A stretch of DNA of 64,000 nucleotides from JAFGPL01 sp046485045 (GTDB lineage: Bacteria; Bacteroidota; Bacteroidia; Bacteroidales; UBA10428), in NCBI GenBank assembly GCA_046485045.1, contig JAWOHT010000200.1, positions 1 through 64,000 on the forward strand, given 5' to 3'. Within the stretch, counting starts at the first letter, position 1. Every line of letters begins with the position of its first letter. The position numbers and the translations under genes were made by a program. This document shows positions 8,011 to 16,559 of the stretch, piece after piece. A model generated the notes under the pieces. That model was given only the letters and a program-made list of their open reading frames with translations, ran no database searches and was not told the DNA's origin.

Positions 8011-9193
8011 ACAGGCCATCCTTTGTATTGACGACGAAGCAATTGTGCTTGATGCCCTTACCGAACAGCTGCAAATAGAATTCGGAGGTGAATATATCAT
8101 AGAGGTAGCAGAAAAAGGTGATGAGGCCCTTGAGATTTTTGAAGAATATGTAAATAAAAATATTGGGATTCCCGTTGTCATTGCCGACTTCATAATGCCG
8201 GGGATGAAAGGCGACGAGCTATTGGAAAAAATTCACAAGCTTAAGAACGATACCCGGAATATACTCCTTACAGGGCAGGCAAGTCTCGAAGGCGTGAGCA
8301 ATGCTGTAAATAAGGCCAATCTTTACCGTTATATTACCAAACCCTGGGACAAAGACGACCTTGTGCTCACCATAAGGGAAGCATTAAGAAGTTACGATCA
8401 GGGGAAAACCATTCTAAGGCAGAATACCGAACTGAGGGAATTGAATGCAACCCTTGAAGCAAAGGTAGTGCAGAGGACAAGGGAACTACTGGAGCTAAAT
8501 AAAACCAAAGACAAATTTTTTTCGATAATTGCACACGATCTTAAAAATCCTTTCAATTCGTTAATGGGATTCTCGGAATTGATGCTTAGCCACCTCGACA
8601 ACTATGACCGAAAGCAGATAAAAGATTTTGTGCAGATAATATACAATACTTCAAAAAATGCATATTCACTGCTCGAGAACCTTTTAGAATGGTCGCGCTC
8701 ACAAACAGGAAGACTGCAGATTAACCCTGAACAGATTGATATTTCGCATATTGTAGACGAAAATATTGAGCTTCTGGTCGGTACTGCCGAAAATAAGGGA
8801 ATAAAGCTTATCAACGAGGTAATGCCATTTACGTTGGCTTTTGCTGACCAGAATATGGTTAAAACAGTGATCAGGAACCTGCTGAGCAACGCACTGAAAT
8901 ATACTCAAAGGGGAGGAACAGTGAAGGTATTTTCTAACTCACTGCATGATGAAACAGAAATTGTGGTGGCAGATACCGGCGTAGGCATCAGGGAGGAGAA
9001 CATCCAAAAGTTGTTCAGGATTGATGTAAATTTCAGCACTCCCGGTACAGAAGAAGAAGAAGGTACTGGCCTTGGCTTGATCTTATGCAAAGAGTTTGTT
9101 GAAAAAAACAAGGGCAGTGTCTCTGTTAAAAGCACATTTAACAAGGGCAGTGAATTCTCATTTAAGCTGCCGTCTAAAATGAGAAAAGAATAA
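8003..9193 (+). CDS. Response regulator-histidine kinase fusion (REC-HisKA-HATPase)
   Basis: This 396-residue soluble protein has an N-terminal receiver with Asp62 (IADFIMPGMKGDE), closely similar to the preceding single-domain receiver. A coiled-coil linker (about 128-165), a HisKA domain with His178 (FSIIAHDLKNPF), and an ATPase domain with N-box LLSNALKYT, G1 DTGVGI and G2 GTGLGL follow. There is no membrane segment. The start overlaps the previous stop region (8003-8010), indicating coupled translation. The order receiver-then-kinase suggests that phosphorylation of the receiver controls the kinase; the final output regulator is not in this operon. A terminator follows directly. Confidence 0.9.
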   Translation: MNKQAILCIDDEAIVLDALTEQLQIEFGGEYIIEVAEKGDEALEIFEEYVNKNIGIPVVIADFIMPGMKGDELLEKIHKLKNDTRNILLTGQASLEGVSNAVNKANLYRYITKPWDKDDLVLTIREALRSYDQGKTILRQNTELRELNATLEAKVVQRTRELLELNKTKDKFFSIIAHDLKNPFNSLMGFSELMLSHLDNYDRKQIKDFVQIIYNTSKNAYSLLENLLEWSRSQTGRLQINPEQIDISHIVDENIELLVGTAENKGIKLINEVMPFTLAFADQNMVKTVIRNLLSNALKYTQRGGTVKVFSNSLHDETEIVVADTGVGIREENIQKLFRIDVNFSTPGTEEEEGTGLGLILCKEFVEKNKGSVSVKSTFNKGSEFSFKLPSKMRKE

Positions 9194-9195
9194 AG

Positions 9196-9226
9196 AAAGG
9201 AGTATTTTAGAAGTTTACTCCTTTTT
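9196..9226. terminator. Bidirectional terminator
   Basis: Arms AAAGGAGTA (9196-9204) and TACTCCTTT (9216-9224) pair perfectly over 9 bp, with T residues following on the plus strand and a T-rich end on the minus strand. It separates the two-component operon from the convergent gene ending at 9235. Confidence 0.65.
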
Positions 9227-9234
9227 GAGCCAGG

Positions 9235-9918
9235 TTATTTTATTGAACTTAGTACCGTGCTTCCAACAAGTTTATTGTCTGAGTAACTTTCAGATTTAAT
9301 CATTCCATTGTCTTTTGAGTACCACTCAATGGAATTTATCTTAATCGTCATGATTGATTTCGAAGTAATAAGGCTTGATATTTTATAACAATCGAAAGTG
9401 CCTGCTTCTGTTGTAACCTGCTCTTTCGCTTCTACTTTGCGGTTTGAAATGGTGGTTGTCAGCGTCATCAGCTTCATACCAGCATTTGAAATAGTAATGG
9501 TAATTGAACCATCTTTTAATACATCACCCGGTTTGATGCTTGCCGGTATCTGCAGGTTTTCGGTTTCAACCTTTACATCCATATCTTTATAGGCAGCAAG
9601 GGTTTCGGGGCTTACATAATTTTTCATGTCGACATAGTAAATACCGTCCTGGCATTTTACTGTCAACTCATTTTTACCGAGTGTTTTTTCTTTTTTGTCG
9701 AAAGCTTCGACTTCGATAACTGCTGTAACCATTCCCGGGTTTTGAATGATCTCAATTACCTTGTGCCGCGAAATACCGGTGAGTGCGTTTTTCTTGTCAT
9801 AGTTTTTATACTCCAGTACCGAGCCTTTTGTTTTTGGATAGAAAAAAAGACATTCCTGTGCATGCAAAGTAGCAAGCGTCAATATGCAACCTACTGTAAG
9901 TGTTATAATTTTCTTCAT
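9235..9918 (-). CDS. Secreted protein of the TapB / DUF3108-like type
   Basis: This 227-residue protein has a signal peptide (MKKIITLTVGCILTLATLHAQ) and starts its mature part with FFYPKTKGSVLEYKNYDKK. That pattern, together with AGTFDCYKISS and GMIKSESYS near the end, is one I associate with the DUF3108-like/TapB group of periplasmic proteins common in Bacteroidota. These are beta-rich proteins of unclear role. It lies 31 bases after dapF on the same strand and may be read through from the lysA-dapF transcript, but no link to lysine metabolism is implied by its sequence. Confidence 0.6.
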   Translation of the reverse strand: MKKIITLTVGCILTLATLHAQECLFFYPKTKGSVLEYKNYDKKNALTGISRHKVIEIIQNPGMVTAVIEVEAFDKKEKTLGKNELTVKCQDGIYYVDMKNYVSPETLAAYKDMDVKVETENLQIPASIKPGDVLKDGSITITISNAGMKLMTLTTTISNRKVEAKEQVTTEAGTFDCYKISSLITSKSIMTIKINSIEWYSKDNGMIKSESYSDNKLVGSTVLSSIK

Positions 9919-9949
9919 GGCGTTATATGTTTAATATTTATACTTTAAA

Positions 9950-10831
9950 TTATTCCTCTATCATGGGTATATCCAATACTTCTGTTAATTCGTCAGATAA
10001 TGTTCCTGAAGCAGTTTCTTTAATTTCTCCTGTCATTCTTATCTGCCATTTATCATCAATCTCAATTTTAAGGGTGCCGCCTTTCATTACGATAGACGGG
10101 TTTGAATCAATTAGTCCCCGCTTAAGTAATGTGCATGCCACAGCGCATGACGAACTACCCGAAGCCAGCGTGTAACCTGCCCCACGTTCCCAGATAATTG
10201 CCTGAACGGTTTTGCGGTCTATTGGTTTGGCAAATTGAACATTTATGCGATTTGGGAACATCGGGTGATTTTCAATCAGGGGACCATATTTTTTTATTTC
10301 GGCAACATCAAGTTGGTCTTTGATAACCACGCAATGCGGGTTCCCCACCGAAACGCAGTTTACTTCAAACTCCCTGTCGCCCGCGGTAATTTTTTCGGCA
10401 ATAAATTCAGGTTTATCAGACCGTACAGGGATATCAAGGCTTGAAAATATTGCTGTACCCATATCAACAGAGATCAGGGTGGCTTTATCGTTTTTGGTTT
10501 CGATTACTTTTGCACGAACAACTCCACCCCTGGTTTCCACGGTAAATTCCCCGGATGTTGTAAAATGATAATCGAAAATAAATTTACAAAAAATACGGAG
10601 GCCATTGCCGCTTTTCTCTGCTTCAGAGCCATCGGGGTTGAAAATCCTTAATCCAAAGTCGGCCTTATCTGAAGGCACCTTTAGCAAAATTCCGTCTGAA
10701 CCTATCCCGAAATGAACATTGCAAATGCGTTTGATGGCATTTGTGCTCAGTCCGAAGTTTATGTTATCACTGTCGAGAATGATGTATTCGTTACCCAGAC
10801 CGTGTGATTTTATAAATGAATTGTTCTTCAT
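9950..10831 (-). CDS. dapF: Diaminopimelate epimerase homologue with both catalytic Cys replaced by Ser
   Basis: DapF converts LL-DAP to meso-DAP for peptidoglycan and lysine. This 293-residue protein has the family's fold signatures: HGLGNEYIILD, FNPDGSE, VGNPHCV, NRINVQFA and the ER pair of WERGAG (Glu215, Arg216), which correspond to the substrate-binding residues of known DapF. The two cysteines that act as acid-base pair are absent. The first motif reads KSGNGLR (Ser74) instead of CGNGxR, and the second reads ASGSSSCA (Ser224) instead of ACGxGAC. I checked both Ser codons (AGC and TCG). The gene is 18 bases downstream of lysA and divergent from dapL, so the pathway context is intact. It may be a Ser variant of the epimerase, have altered activity, or be backed up by another dapF elsewhere. 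Confidence 0.82.
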   Translation of the reverse strand: MKNNSFIKSHGLGNEYIILDSDNINFGLSTNAIKRICNVHFGIGSDGILLKVPSDKADFGLRIFNPDGSEAEKSGNGLRIFCKFIFDYHFTTSGEFTVETRGGVVRAKVIETKNDKATLISVDMGTAIFSSLDIPVRSDKPEFIAEKITAGDREFEVNCVSVGNPHCVVIKDQLDVAEIKKYGPLIENHPMFPNRINVQFAKPIDRKTVQAIIWERGAGYTLASGSSSCAVACTLLKRGLIDSNPSIVMKGGTLKIEIDDKWQIRMTGEIKETASGTLSDELTEVLDIPMIEE

Positions 10832-10849
10832 AGAGACCTGTTCTTCAGT

Positions 10850-12106
10850 TTAATACTCATAATTTCTGAGAAGGTCTTCTAATGTATCCCTTCTTCTTAT
10901 CAGCCGGGGGTTTCCTTTAGCATCAATAAGCACTTCGGCAGGGCGTAACCGGTTATTATAATTCGAGCTCATGGCATAGCCATAGGCCCCCGAGTCGAGT
11001 ACCCCGATAATGTCTTCTTCAAAAATTTCCGGAAGTAACCTGTCTTTCGCAATTATATCGCCTGTTTCGCATATATTGCCCACAATACGCACCTGTAAGT
11101 CTTTGGCAGATGGTTTGTCTGATTTGCGATAAATTTCCACATCGTGGTGCGAATCGTACATTACGGGCCTTACGAGCACATTGAAACCCAGGTCGGTGCC
11201 GATATACTTCAGGTCGTAGTTCATCTTTACTGCATTTACAGTACCCAGCAGAATAGAACACTCTGCAACAATATACCTTCCGGGTTCTATTTTTATAACT
11301 ATTTCTTTACCATACTCTTTGATCCATTTATTCAATATTTCGGTGAGTTTCGTCCCAAGCAATTTCAGGTCGAGCCTCGACTCGTTTTCCTGTTTCCGGT
11401 AGGGGATACCAAAACCTCCGCCGAGGTCAATAAATTCAAGGTCATCGAACTTTTTTGCCACAGTGAGTATTGAATCAACACTTTCTATATAAGAGTTACT
11501 GTCCATGAACAGTGAGCCAATATGCTGGTTAATCCCGATAAGTTTCAGGTTGTATTTTTTAAGGATGGATTTGACTTCATCGAGAAATTTTATTTCGATA
11601 CCGAATTTTGTTTTCTTTCCGCCTGTAACCACCTTTTTATGATGGCCTGCCCCAACACCGGGGTTCAGCCTTATGGCAACTTTGCCCCCGGGGTTTAACC
11701 GGCCATACCTTTCAAGCTGTGAAACAGAATCAACGCTGATTTTTACCCCTGCCGAAACAGCGTATTTAAACTCTTCATCGCTTACATTGTTGCTGATGTA
11801 AAAAATATGTCCGGGTTGAAAACCGGCTTTCAGGTTGATAAATATTTCGCCTGGCGACATGGCATCTACCCATAATCCTTCTTCACGCACAATTTTCAAA
11901 AGTTCCAGGCTGCTGTTGGCTTTGGGTGAATAATTCACAAAAAAATTCTTATAATCCACCAGATTTTTCAGTTCCCTGCATTTCTCCCTCAAAATATTTT
12001 CATTATAAACATATAAAGGTGTGCCAAAATTGTCAGCAAGATCAACAGGATTAGTATTTCCAAAGAAGTGAAGGTTTGAACTCACTGCTGAATAAACATA
12101 ATTCAT
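10850..12106 (-). CDS. lysA: Diaminopimelate decarboxylase
   Basis: This is a PLP-dependent fold-III decarboxylase of 418 residues, making L-lysine and CO2 from meso-DAP in the cytoplasm. The PLP-binding Lys is in NYSPKANS. The phosphate-binding Gly-rich loop is LGGGFG, followed by EPGRYIV. The dimer-interface Cys motif is CETGD, and GAYGYAMSSNYN closes the active site. The length is normal. It is the first gene of the lysA-dapF unit. Its start is only 55 bases from that of dapL on the opposite strand, so the two directions share a control region. Confidence 0.9.
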   Translation of the reverse strand: MNYVYSAVSSNLHFFGNTNPVDLADNFGTPLYVYNENILREKCRELKNLVDYKNFFVNYSPKANSSLELLKIVREEGLWVDAMSPGEIFINLKAGFQPGHIFYISNNVSDEEFKYAVSAGVKISVDSVSQLERYGRLNPGGKVAIRLNPGVGAGHHKKVVTGGKKTKFGIEIKFLDEVKSILKKYNLKLIGINQHIGSLFMDSNSYIESVDSILTVAKKFDDLEFIDLGGGFGIPYRKQENESRLDLKLLGTKLTEILNKWIKEYGKEIVIKIEPGRYIVAECSILLGTVNAVKMNYDLKYIGTDLGFNVLVRPVMYDSHHDVEIYRKSDKPSAKDLQVRIVGNICETGDIIAKDRLLPEIFEEDIIGVLDSGAYGYAMSSNYNNRLRPAEVLIDAKGNPRLIRRRDTLEDLLRNYEY

Positions 12107-12132
12107 AATTCACCTAATTAAATATTGTTAAG

Positions 12133-12140
12133 TATATTTG
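12133..12140 (+). promoter_or_regulatory. -7 promoter element of dapL
   Basis: TATATTTG matches TAnnTTTG and is followed by CGCC, as at the secDF promoter. It leaves a leader of about 15 bases before the dapL ATG. No clear -33 TTG is present. Confidence 0.45.
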
Positions 12141-12161
12141 CGCCGTAAAATTTGAAATGAT

Positions 12162-13394
12162 ATGGCGAAGATAAATGAAAATTATTTAAAATTACAAGCA
12201 GGGTATCTATTTCCCGAAATCGGCAGAAGAGTAAACGAATATCAAAAAGCCAATCCACAGGCAGAGATCATCCGCATGGGGATTGGCGATGTAACCATGC
12301 CCCTGGTACCGTCTGTTGTAAAGGCATTTCATGAGGGAGTGGAGGAGATGTCACAATCTGGGTCTTTTAAGGGCTACGGCCCGGAACAGGGTTATGAATT
12401 TCTGCGCAAAGCCATTTCTGAGAACGATTACCTGTCAAGAGGGGTAACCATTGAACCTGATGAAATTTTTGTTTCAGACGGTTCAAAGTGCGATACCGGC
12501 AATATACAGGAAATTTTCAGCGCCGACAGCAAAATAGCCATTACCGATCCGGTTTACCCGGTATATGCCGACACCACTGTAATGTCGGGGAAAACAGGGA
12601 GTATGGCCTCCAACGGATATTTTGACGGAATTATTTATCTTCCCTGCACAGCAGAGAACAATTTTGTGCCTGATACCCCGAAAGAGAAACCAGACATTAT
12701 CTTTCTCTGTTATCCGAATAATCCTACAGGAGCCACTGCTACAAAACAGGAATTGAAAAAATGGGTGGACTATGCCCTTGAAAACAAATGTATTATTCTT
12801 TACGATGCAGCCTATGAGGCATACATTAGAGAAGATCATATCCCGCATTCGATTTATGAAATTGAAGGGGCTAAAAAAGTAGCGATAGAATTCAGGAGTT
12901 TTTCAAAGAAAGCAGGATTCACCGGAACCCGGTGTGCATTTACAGTAATTCCAAGAGAACTGGTGGCATATACCTCCAATGGTGAAACAAAACAATTGCA
13001 TGCTCTATGGTACCGCAGGCATACCACTAAGTTCAACGGGGTTTCTTACCCGGTGCAGAAGGCAGCAGCAGCTGTTTATACGGTACAGGGGAAGAAAGAG
13101 GTGCAGGAGGTGATTGACTACTATATGGAGAATGCACGTATTATGTGCGAAAGCCTTGAAGAAAAAGGATTTAAGGTTTTTGGAGGCAGAAATGCCCCGT
13201 ATGTTTGGACCTCACCATCCAGAAAGATTAAATCCTGGGACCTTTTTGATAAACTGCTAAATGAAGCACATGTGGTGGGTACCCCGGGATCGGGTTTTGG
13301 TCCTTCGGGTGAAGGCTATTTCAGATTTTCTGCTTTTGCCTCACGCAACAACGTGATCGAAGCAATGAACCGAATGAAAAAACTTGACCTGTAA
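12162..13394 (+). CDS. dapL: LL-diaminopimelate aminotransferase
   Basis: DapL makes LL-DAP directly from tetrahydrodipicolinate and glutamate, bypassing the DapD/C/E steps. The 410-residue protein is a fold-I PLP aminotransferase with the DapL N-terminus (NYLKLQAGYLFPEIGRRV). It also has GIGDVTMPL, the YPNNPTGATA motif, FRSFSKKAGFTGTR with the PLP Lys at 249, and the C-terminal RFSAFAS carrying the carboxylate-binding Arg. It diverges from lysA-dapF, so the last three steps to lysine are clustered. The following glycosyltransferase gene starts 9 bases after its stop and is probably co-transcribed. Confidence 0.93.
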   Translation: MAKINENYLKLQAGYLFPEIGRRVNEYQKANPQAEIIRMGIGDVTMPLVPSVVKAFHEGVEEMSQSGSFKGYGPEQGYEFLRKAISENDYLSRGVTIEPDEIFVSDGSKCDTGNIQEIFSADSKIAITDPVYPVYADTTVMSGKTGSMASNGYFDGIIYLPCTAENNFVPDTPKEKPDIIFLCYPNNPTGATATKQELKKWVDYALENKCIILYDAAYEAYIREDHIPHSIYEIEGAKKVAIEFRSFSKKAGFTGTRCAFTVIPRELVAYTSNGETKQLHALWYRRHTTKFNGVSYPVQKAAAAVYTVQGKKEVQEVIDYYMENARIMCESLEEKGFKVFGGRNAPYVWTSPSRKIKSWDLFDKLLNEAHVVGTPGSGFGPSGEGYFRFSAFASRNNVIEAMNRMKKLDL

Positions 13395-13403
13395 ACACTT
13401 TTC

Positions 13404-14534
13404 ATGCGAATAGGTTTCGATGCAAAACGGGCGTTTAGCAACCTTAGCGGGTTGGGCAATTACAGCAGGAACCTGCTTTGCTCACTACAGAAATATTATC
13501 CCGAAAACCAATATTATCTTTATTCTGCTAAAACAAATCAGTCGGTTTTTAATACATCTGACGGCAGGTTTATTATCCGAAGACCTGAAAATCGGCTGCA
13601 GGAATGGTTTACTTCATACTGGAGAACTTTTTCGGTAGCTGGCCTGCTGGTAAAGGATGGAATAGACATTTACCACGGACTAAGTCACGAATTGCCCGTT
13701 GGGAAAGATAAACAGTTTAAAACTGTTGTAACTATCCACGATCTTATCTTTTTGCGTTATCCTAATCTGTACAAATGGGCCGACAGGCTTATTTACAGGA
13801 GAAAATTTGAACATGCATGCCGAAATGCCACACGTATTGTTGCTGTAAGCAACCAGACTGCCGTTGATATTGAACACTTTTTTAAAATCGGGAGAGAAAA
13901 GATTGAGGTGGTATACCAGGGCTGCAATCCGGCATTTTTCGAAAATATTGATGAAAATATTCAAAGCCTTATTAAACAAAAATATGGGTTGCCTCATGAT
14001 TATGTGCTGTTTGTAGGTACTATTGAGGAGCGGAAAAACCTGCTTGGCCTGATAAAGGCAATGCATATTGCCCGCATTGACGCTCCGCTTGTTGTTATCG
14101 GACGAAAAACAGGATACTTCACAAGAGTTGATGAATATATCAGGCAACACAGGTTAACAAATATCCGGTTTTACGATATGATCAACAACGAAGACCTGCC
14201 TGCAATATACCAGATGGCCGCTTTATTTGTTTACCCCTCAGTGTTCGAAGGTTTTGGGATTCCAATCACAGAAGCGCTGGCATCGGGTACACCAGTTATT
14301 ACCACCAAAGGTGGTTGTTTTGAAGAGGCGGGAGGGCCTGGTTCGGTATATGTCAGTGCGCAAGATGCAACAGAAATGGCTGCAACGCTCAAGTTGGTGC
14401 TAAACAGTAACGAGCTTCGGCAAAGCATGGCAAAAGCAGGTCTTGAGCATGCCCGTAATTTTACTCCTGAAAAAACTGCCCTGAATATGATGGAGGTTTA
14501 TAATAGTCTTCTTACACATGAAATCAGACATTGA
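13404..14534 (+). CDS. GT4-family glycosyltransferase
   Basis: This 376-residue protein is a GT-B fold, retaining glycosyltransferase (GT4 / glycosyl transferase group 1). The N-terminal domain has the GLGNYSRNLL loop and DIYHGLSHELP. The C-terminal donor-binding domain has LFVGTIEERKNL and the E-x7-E motif region FEGFGIPITEALASGTPVI. No signal peptide is visible, so it acts at the cytoplasmic face. The donor and acceptor cannot be told; mannosyl- or glucosyltransfer to a lipid-linked glycan is the usual role of relatives. It overlaps the next gene by 17 bases. Confidence 0.85.
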   Translation: MRIGFDAKRAFSNLSGLGNYSRNLLCSLQKYYPENQYYLYSAKTNQSVFNTSDGRFIIRRPENRLQEWFTSYWRTFSVAGLLVKDGIDIYHGLSHELPVGKDKQFKTVVTIHDLIFLRYPNLYKWADRLIYRRKFEHACRNATRIVAVSNQTAVDIEHFFKIGREKIEVVYQGCNPAFFENIDENIQSLIKQKYGLPHDYVLFVGTIEERKNLLGLIKAMHIARIDAPLVVIGRKTGYFTRVDEYIRQHRLTNIRFYDMINNEDLPAIYQMAALFVYPSVFEGFGIPITEALASGTPVITTKGGCFEEAGGPGSVYVSAQDATEMAATLKLVLNSNELRQSMAKAGLEHARNFTPEKTALNMMEVYNSLLTHEIRH

Positions 14535-15081
14535 AAATGCCCTGAGGGTTCTAAAAACAGGAGGGGTTATCCTTTATCCGACCGATACGGTCTGGGGTAT
14601 TGGGTGTGATGCCACCGATGCCGGGGCCGTAAAACGGATTTATAGCATTAAAAGACGCGATAATGCATCGGCAATGCTTGTCCTGATAGACCATCCCGGC
14701 AGGCTTAATCAATATGTAAGGCAGGTTCCCGAAATTGCATGGCAATTAATTGAGGTTGCGGATAAACCTTTGACCATCATTTATCCATCTGCAAAAAATC
14801 TTGCAGAAAACCTTCTTGCAGAAGATGGTTCTGTTGGAATAAGAATCGTTAAAGATGCATTCTGTAACGAACTAATCAGGCGTTTAAACAGGCCTCTTGT
14901 TTCAACATCGGCCAATTTCAGCGGAGATCCGGCACCTCAGGTCTTTGATGAAATTCATCCGGAAGTAATTGCAGGCGTTGACCATGTGGTTCAATGGAGA
15001 CAGGATGACCTGGCACGTTCATGGCCTTCAGGCATCATTAAACTTGGGCAGAACGGAGAAATTAAAATAATCCGGGAGTAA
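14518..15081 (+). CDS. tsaC: Threonylcarbamoyl-AMP synthase (Sua5/YrdC family)
   Basis: The enzyme makes threonylcarbamoyl-AMP from Thr, bicarbonate and ATP, the first step of t6A37 tRNA modification. At 187 residues it is the short YrdC/TsaC form without the Sua5 C-terminal domain. Visible signatures are the GGVILYPTDTVWGIGCD start, the KRRDNASAM loop (K-R-x(5) nucleotide/threonine site), PLTIIYPS, and VSTSANFSG near the end. Its start overlaps the glycosyltransferase gene by 17 bases in another frame, so translation may be coupled, though the functions look unrelated. Confidence 0.9.
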   Translation: MKSDIENALRVLKTGGVILYPTDTVWGIGCDATDAGAVKRIYSIKRRDNASAMLVLIDHPGRLNQYVRQVPEIAWQLIEVADKPLTIIYPSAKNLAENLLAEDGSVGIRIVKDAFCNELIRRLNRPLVSTSANFSGDPAPQVFDEIHPEVIAGVDHVVQWRQDDLARSWPSGIIKLGQNGEIKIIRE

Positions 15082-15114
15082 AGAACAAACACTAAAATTG
15101 CATCAATACCTTGT

Positions 15115-15837
15115 TTACATATGTTTTGTCTTTCCTGAACCTGTGGATGTGGCATTAACAATTGGGTTTCCAGCATAATAAACACTCCCGCTGCCGGTAA
15201 TATAAGTATTCAGGTCATTCACAACATCAACCTTTGCAGAACCTGATCCTGTGATGGATATATCAGCAGAACTAATCTTTATCCCGGTTGAATTGCAGGA
15301 GCCTGAACCGGTAATGACCAGTTTGAGGTAATCAGCTTTTTCATCACCTTTCAGTTCGATGTTGCCCGATCCTGTAATGGTTGCCTTAACATTTTTTGCG
15401 CTGCTTTTTCCAAGGTTTATTTGGCCACTGCCTGTTACTTTAAGGTTCAGCTCATCACTCATAAACATACTGACAGAGAATATTTTACCCGATCCGGAAA
15501 CTGTTATACTTTCAACAAATGGCATATATATCTTTATTTTGACTTTATTGCCCATGTAGTCGGTATAGTTCTTACTTTTTATCTCAAGGGAATTATTGTT
15601 CACCCTGGTTTCAATTTTATCCAGGTCATTTGCACCTGCCATGAGTACGACTTTACATTCACTGTTTTTGATTATTTCCACATCGGCTGCCAAGGCAAGG
15701 TTTATTGAATTAAAATTGCCCGGATTCCTGGTTTCCTGTCCTGTAGCGTTTTTCACCGTTAAAAAAGCAGGAAGAAGGAGTGTTAATACTGCAATTACTG
15801 CATATCTCGCAAAATTGTTTAAAAGATTAGCTTTCAT
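15115..15837 (-). CDS. GIN-domain (DUF2807) secreted protein
   Basis: This 240-residue protein has a signal peptide. Its body is a solenoid of about seven repeats containing GSG (VTGSGQINL, ITGSGNIEL, ITGSGSCNS, ITGSGSAKV, ITGSGSVYY and others), spaced 17-24 residues apart. This is the pattern of the head GIN / DUF2807 right-handed beta-helix, widespread and often multi-copy in Bacteroidota. The role is unknown; surface or periplasmic binding is presumed from the fold. It is convergent with tsaC (33-base gap) and stands alone. Confidence 0.8.
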   Translation of the reverse strand: MKANLLNNFARYAVIAVLTLLLPAFLTVKNATGQETRNPGNFNSINLALAADVEIIKNSECKVVLMAGANDLDKIETRVNNNSLEIKSKNYTDYMGNKVKIKIYMPFVESITVSGSGKIFSVSMFMSDELNLKVTGSGQINLGKSSAKNVKATITGSGNIELKGDEKADYLKLVITGSGSCNSTGIKISSADISITGSGSAKVDVVNDLNTYITGSGSVYYAGNPIVNATSTGSGKTKHM

Positions 15838-15989
15838 CTGTTAATGATTTAAATTTTTATGGTTATTAAAAACATTTTGTATTACAGACGAAGAAACTTA
15901 TCTGATGCTGCAACATAACGGAATTATTTTTGCAAAAAGCAGAAGAAAATAAGTGAATTACAGGGGATGGTGAAGATTCACCAAAGGTG

Positions 15990-16523
15990 TTAGCTGCCTG
16001 AATAAAGATCAATAAGCCCTTCGGGGGTTTGTACGGTTATTAATTTGCGATCTTCATCAATTTCAATAACAAACTCTTCGTTTACAGGAAGTAAAATTTC
16101 CCGTTTGTTTTTTAATATTCTAAACAGCGGGTTGCCGGCAATATTTATAAATTCTGTAATGATGCCGAGGTTGCCAAGTTTTTGGTCTGTTACCTGAAAT
16201 CCTTTAAGCGACATGGCCATTGTGAGCATGTCTTCGTCTTCGCTTTCAATGATCATGGTGCTGTACACTTTGCAGTTGACAAATTCCGATGCCTGGTCTT
16301 CGCTGTCAAGGCCTTCAAATTTGATGGCTGTGGCAGTGGATCCTTTTGGGGTAACGTGTTCAATAAAAAATGGAACCAGTATCCCGTCAAATTCGATAAA
16401 TACTGATTCCATTTTTAAAATGTCCTGATAATCAAGACTTCCGGATTTTAAAAGAAGTTCCCCTGAAACACCATGGGCTTTCGAGAGGGTTCCTAAAAGA
16501 TAATAATCTTCTTTGTTAAACAT
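15990..16523 (-). CDS. rimM: 16S rRNA processing protein RimM
   Basis: RimM helps mature the 30S head region together with ribosomal protein bS19. The 177-residue protein has the N-terminal RimM barrel beginning YYLLGTLSKAHGVSGELLL, then the PRC-barrel domain (LKGFQVTDQKLGNLGIITEF...LLPVNEEFVIEIDEDRKLITVQTPEGLIDLY). The length is normal. It lies 36 bases downstream of rpsP on the same strand, a classical ribosome-assembly pairing, and should be transcribed from the rpsP promoter. The usual trmD and rplS do not follow; the gene to the left is an unrelated GIN-domain protein. Confidence 0.93.
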   Translation of the reverse strand: MFNKEDYYLLGTLSKAHGVSGELLLKSGSLDYQDILKMESVFIEFDGILVPFFIEHVTPKGSTATAIKFEGLDSEDQASEFVNCKVYSTMIIESEDEDMLTMAMSLKGFQVTDQKLGNLGIITEFINIAGNPLFRILKNKREILLPVNEEFVIEIDEDRKLITVQTPEGLIDLYSGS

Positions 16524-16559
16524 TTAAGAAACTCAGATAAAGCACTAAGTTAAGAAAAA

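Noticed and set aside
15115..15837. GSG repeats as a CRISPR or DNA tandem repeat
   Set aside because: The repeats exist at the protein level with variable spacing and fit a GIN-domain solenoid.
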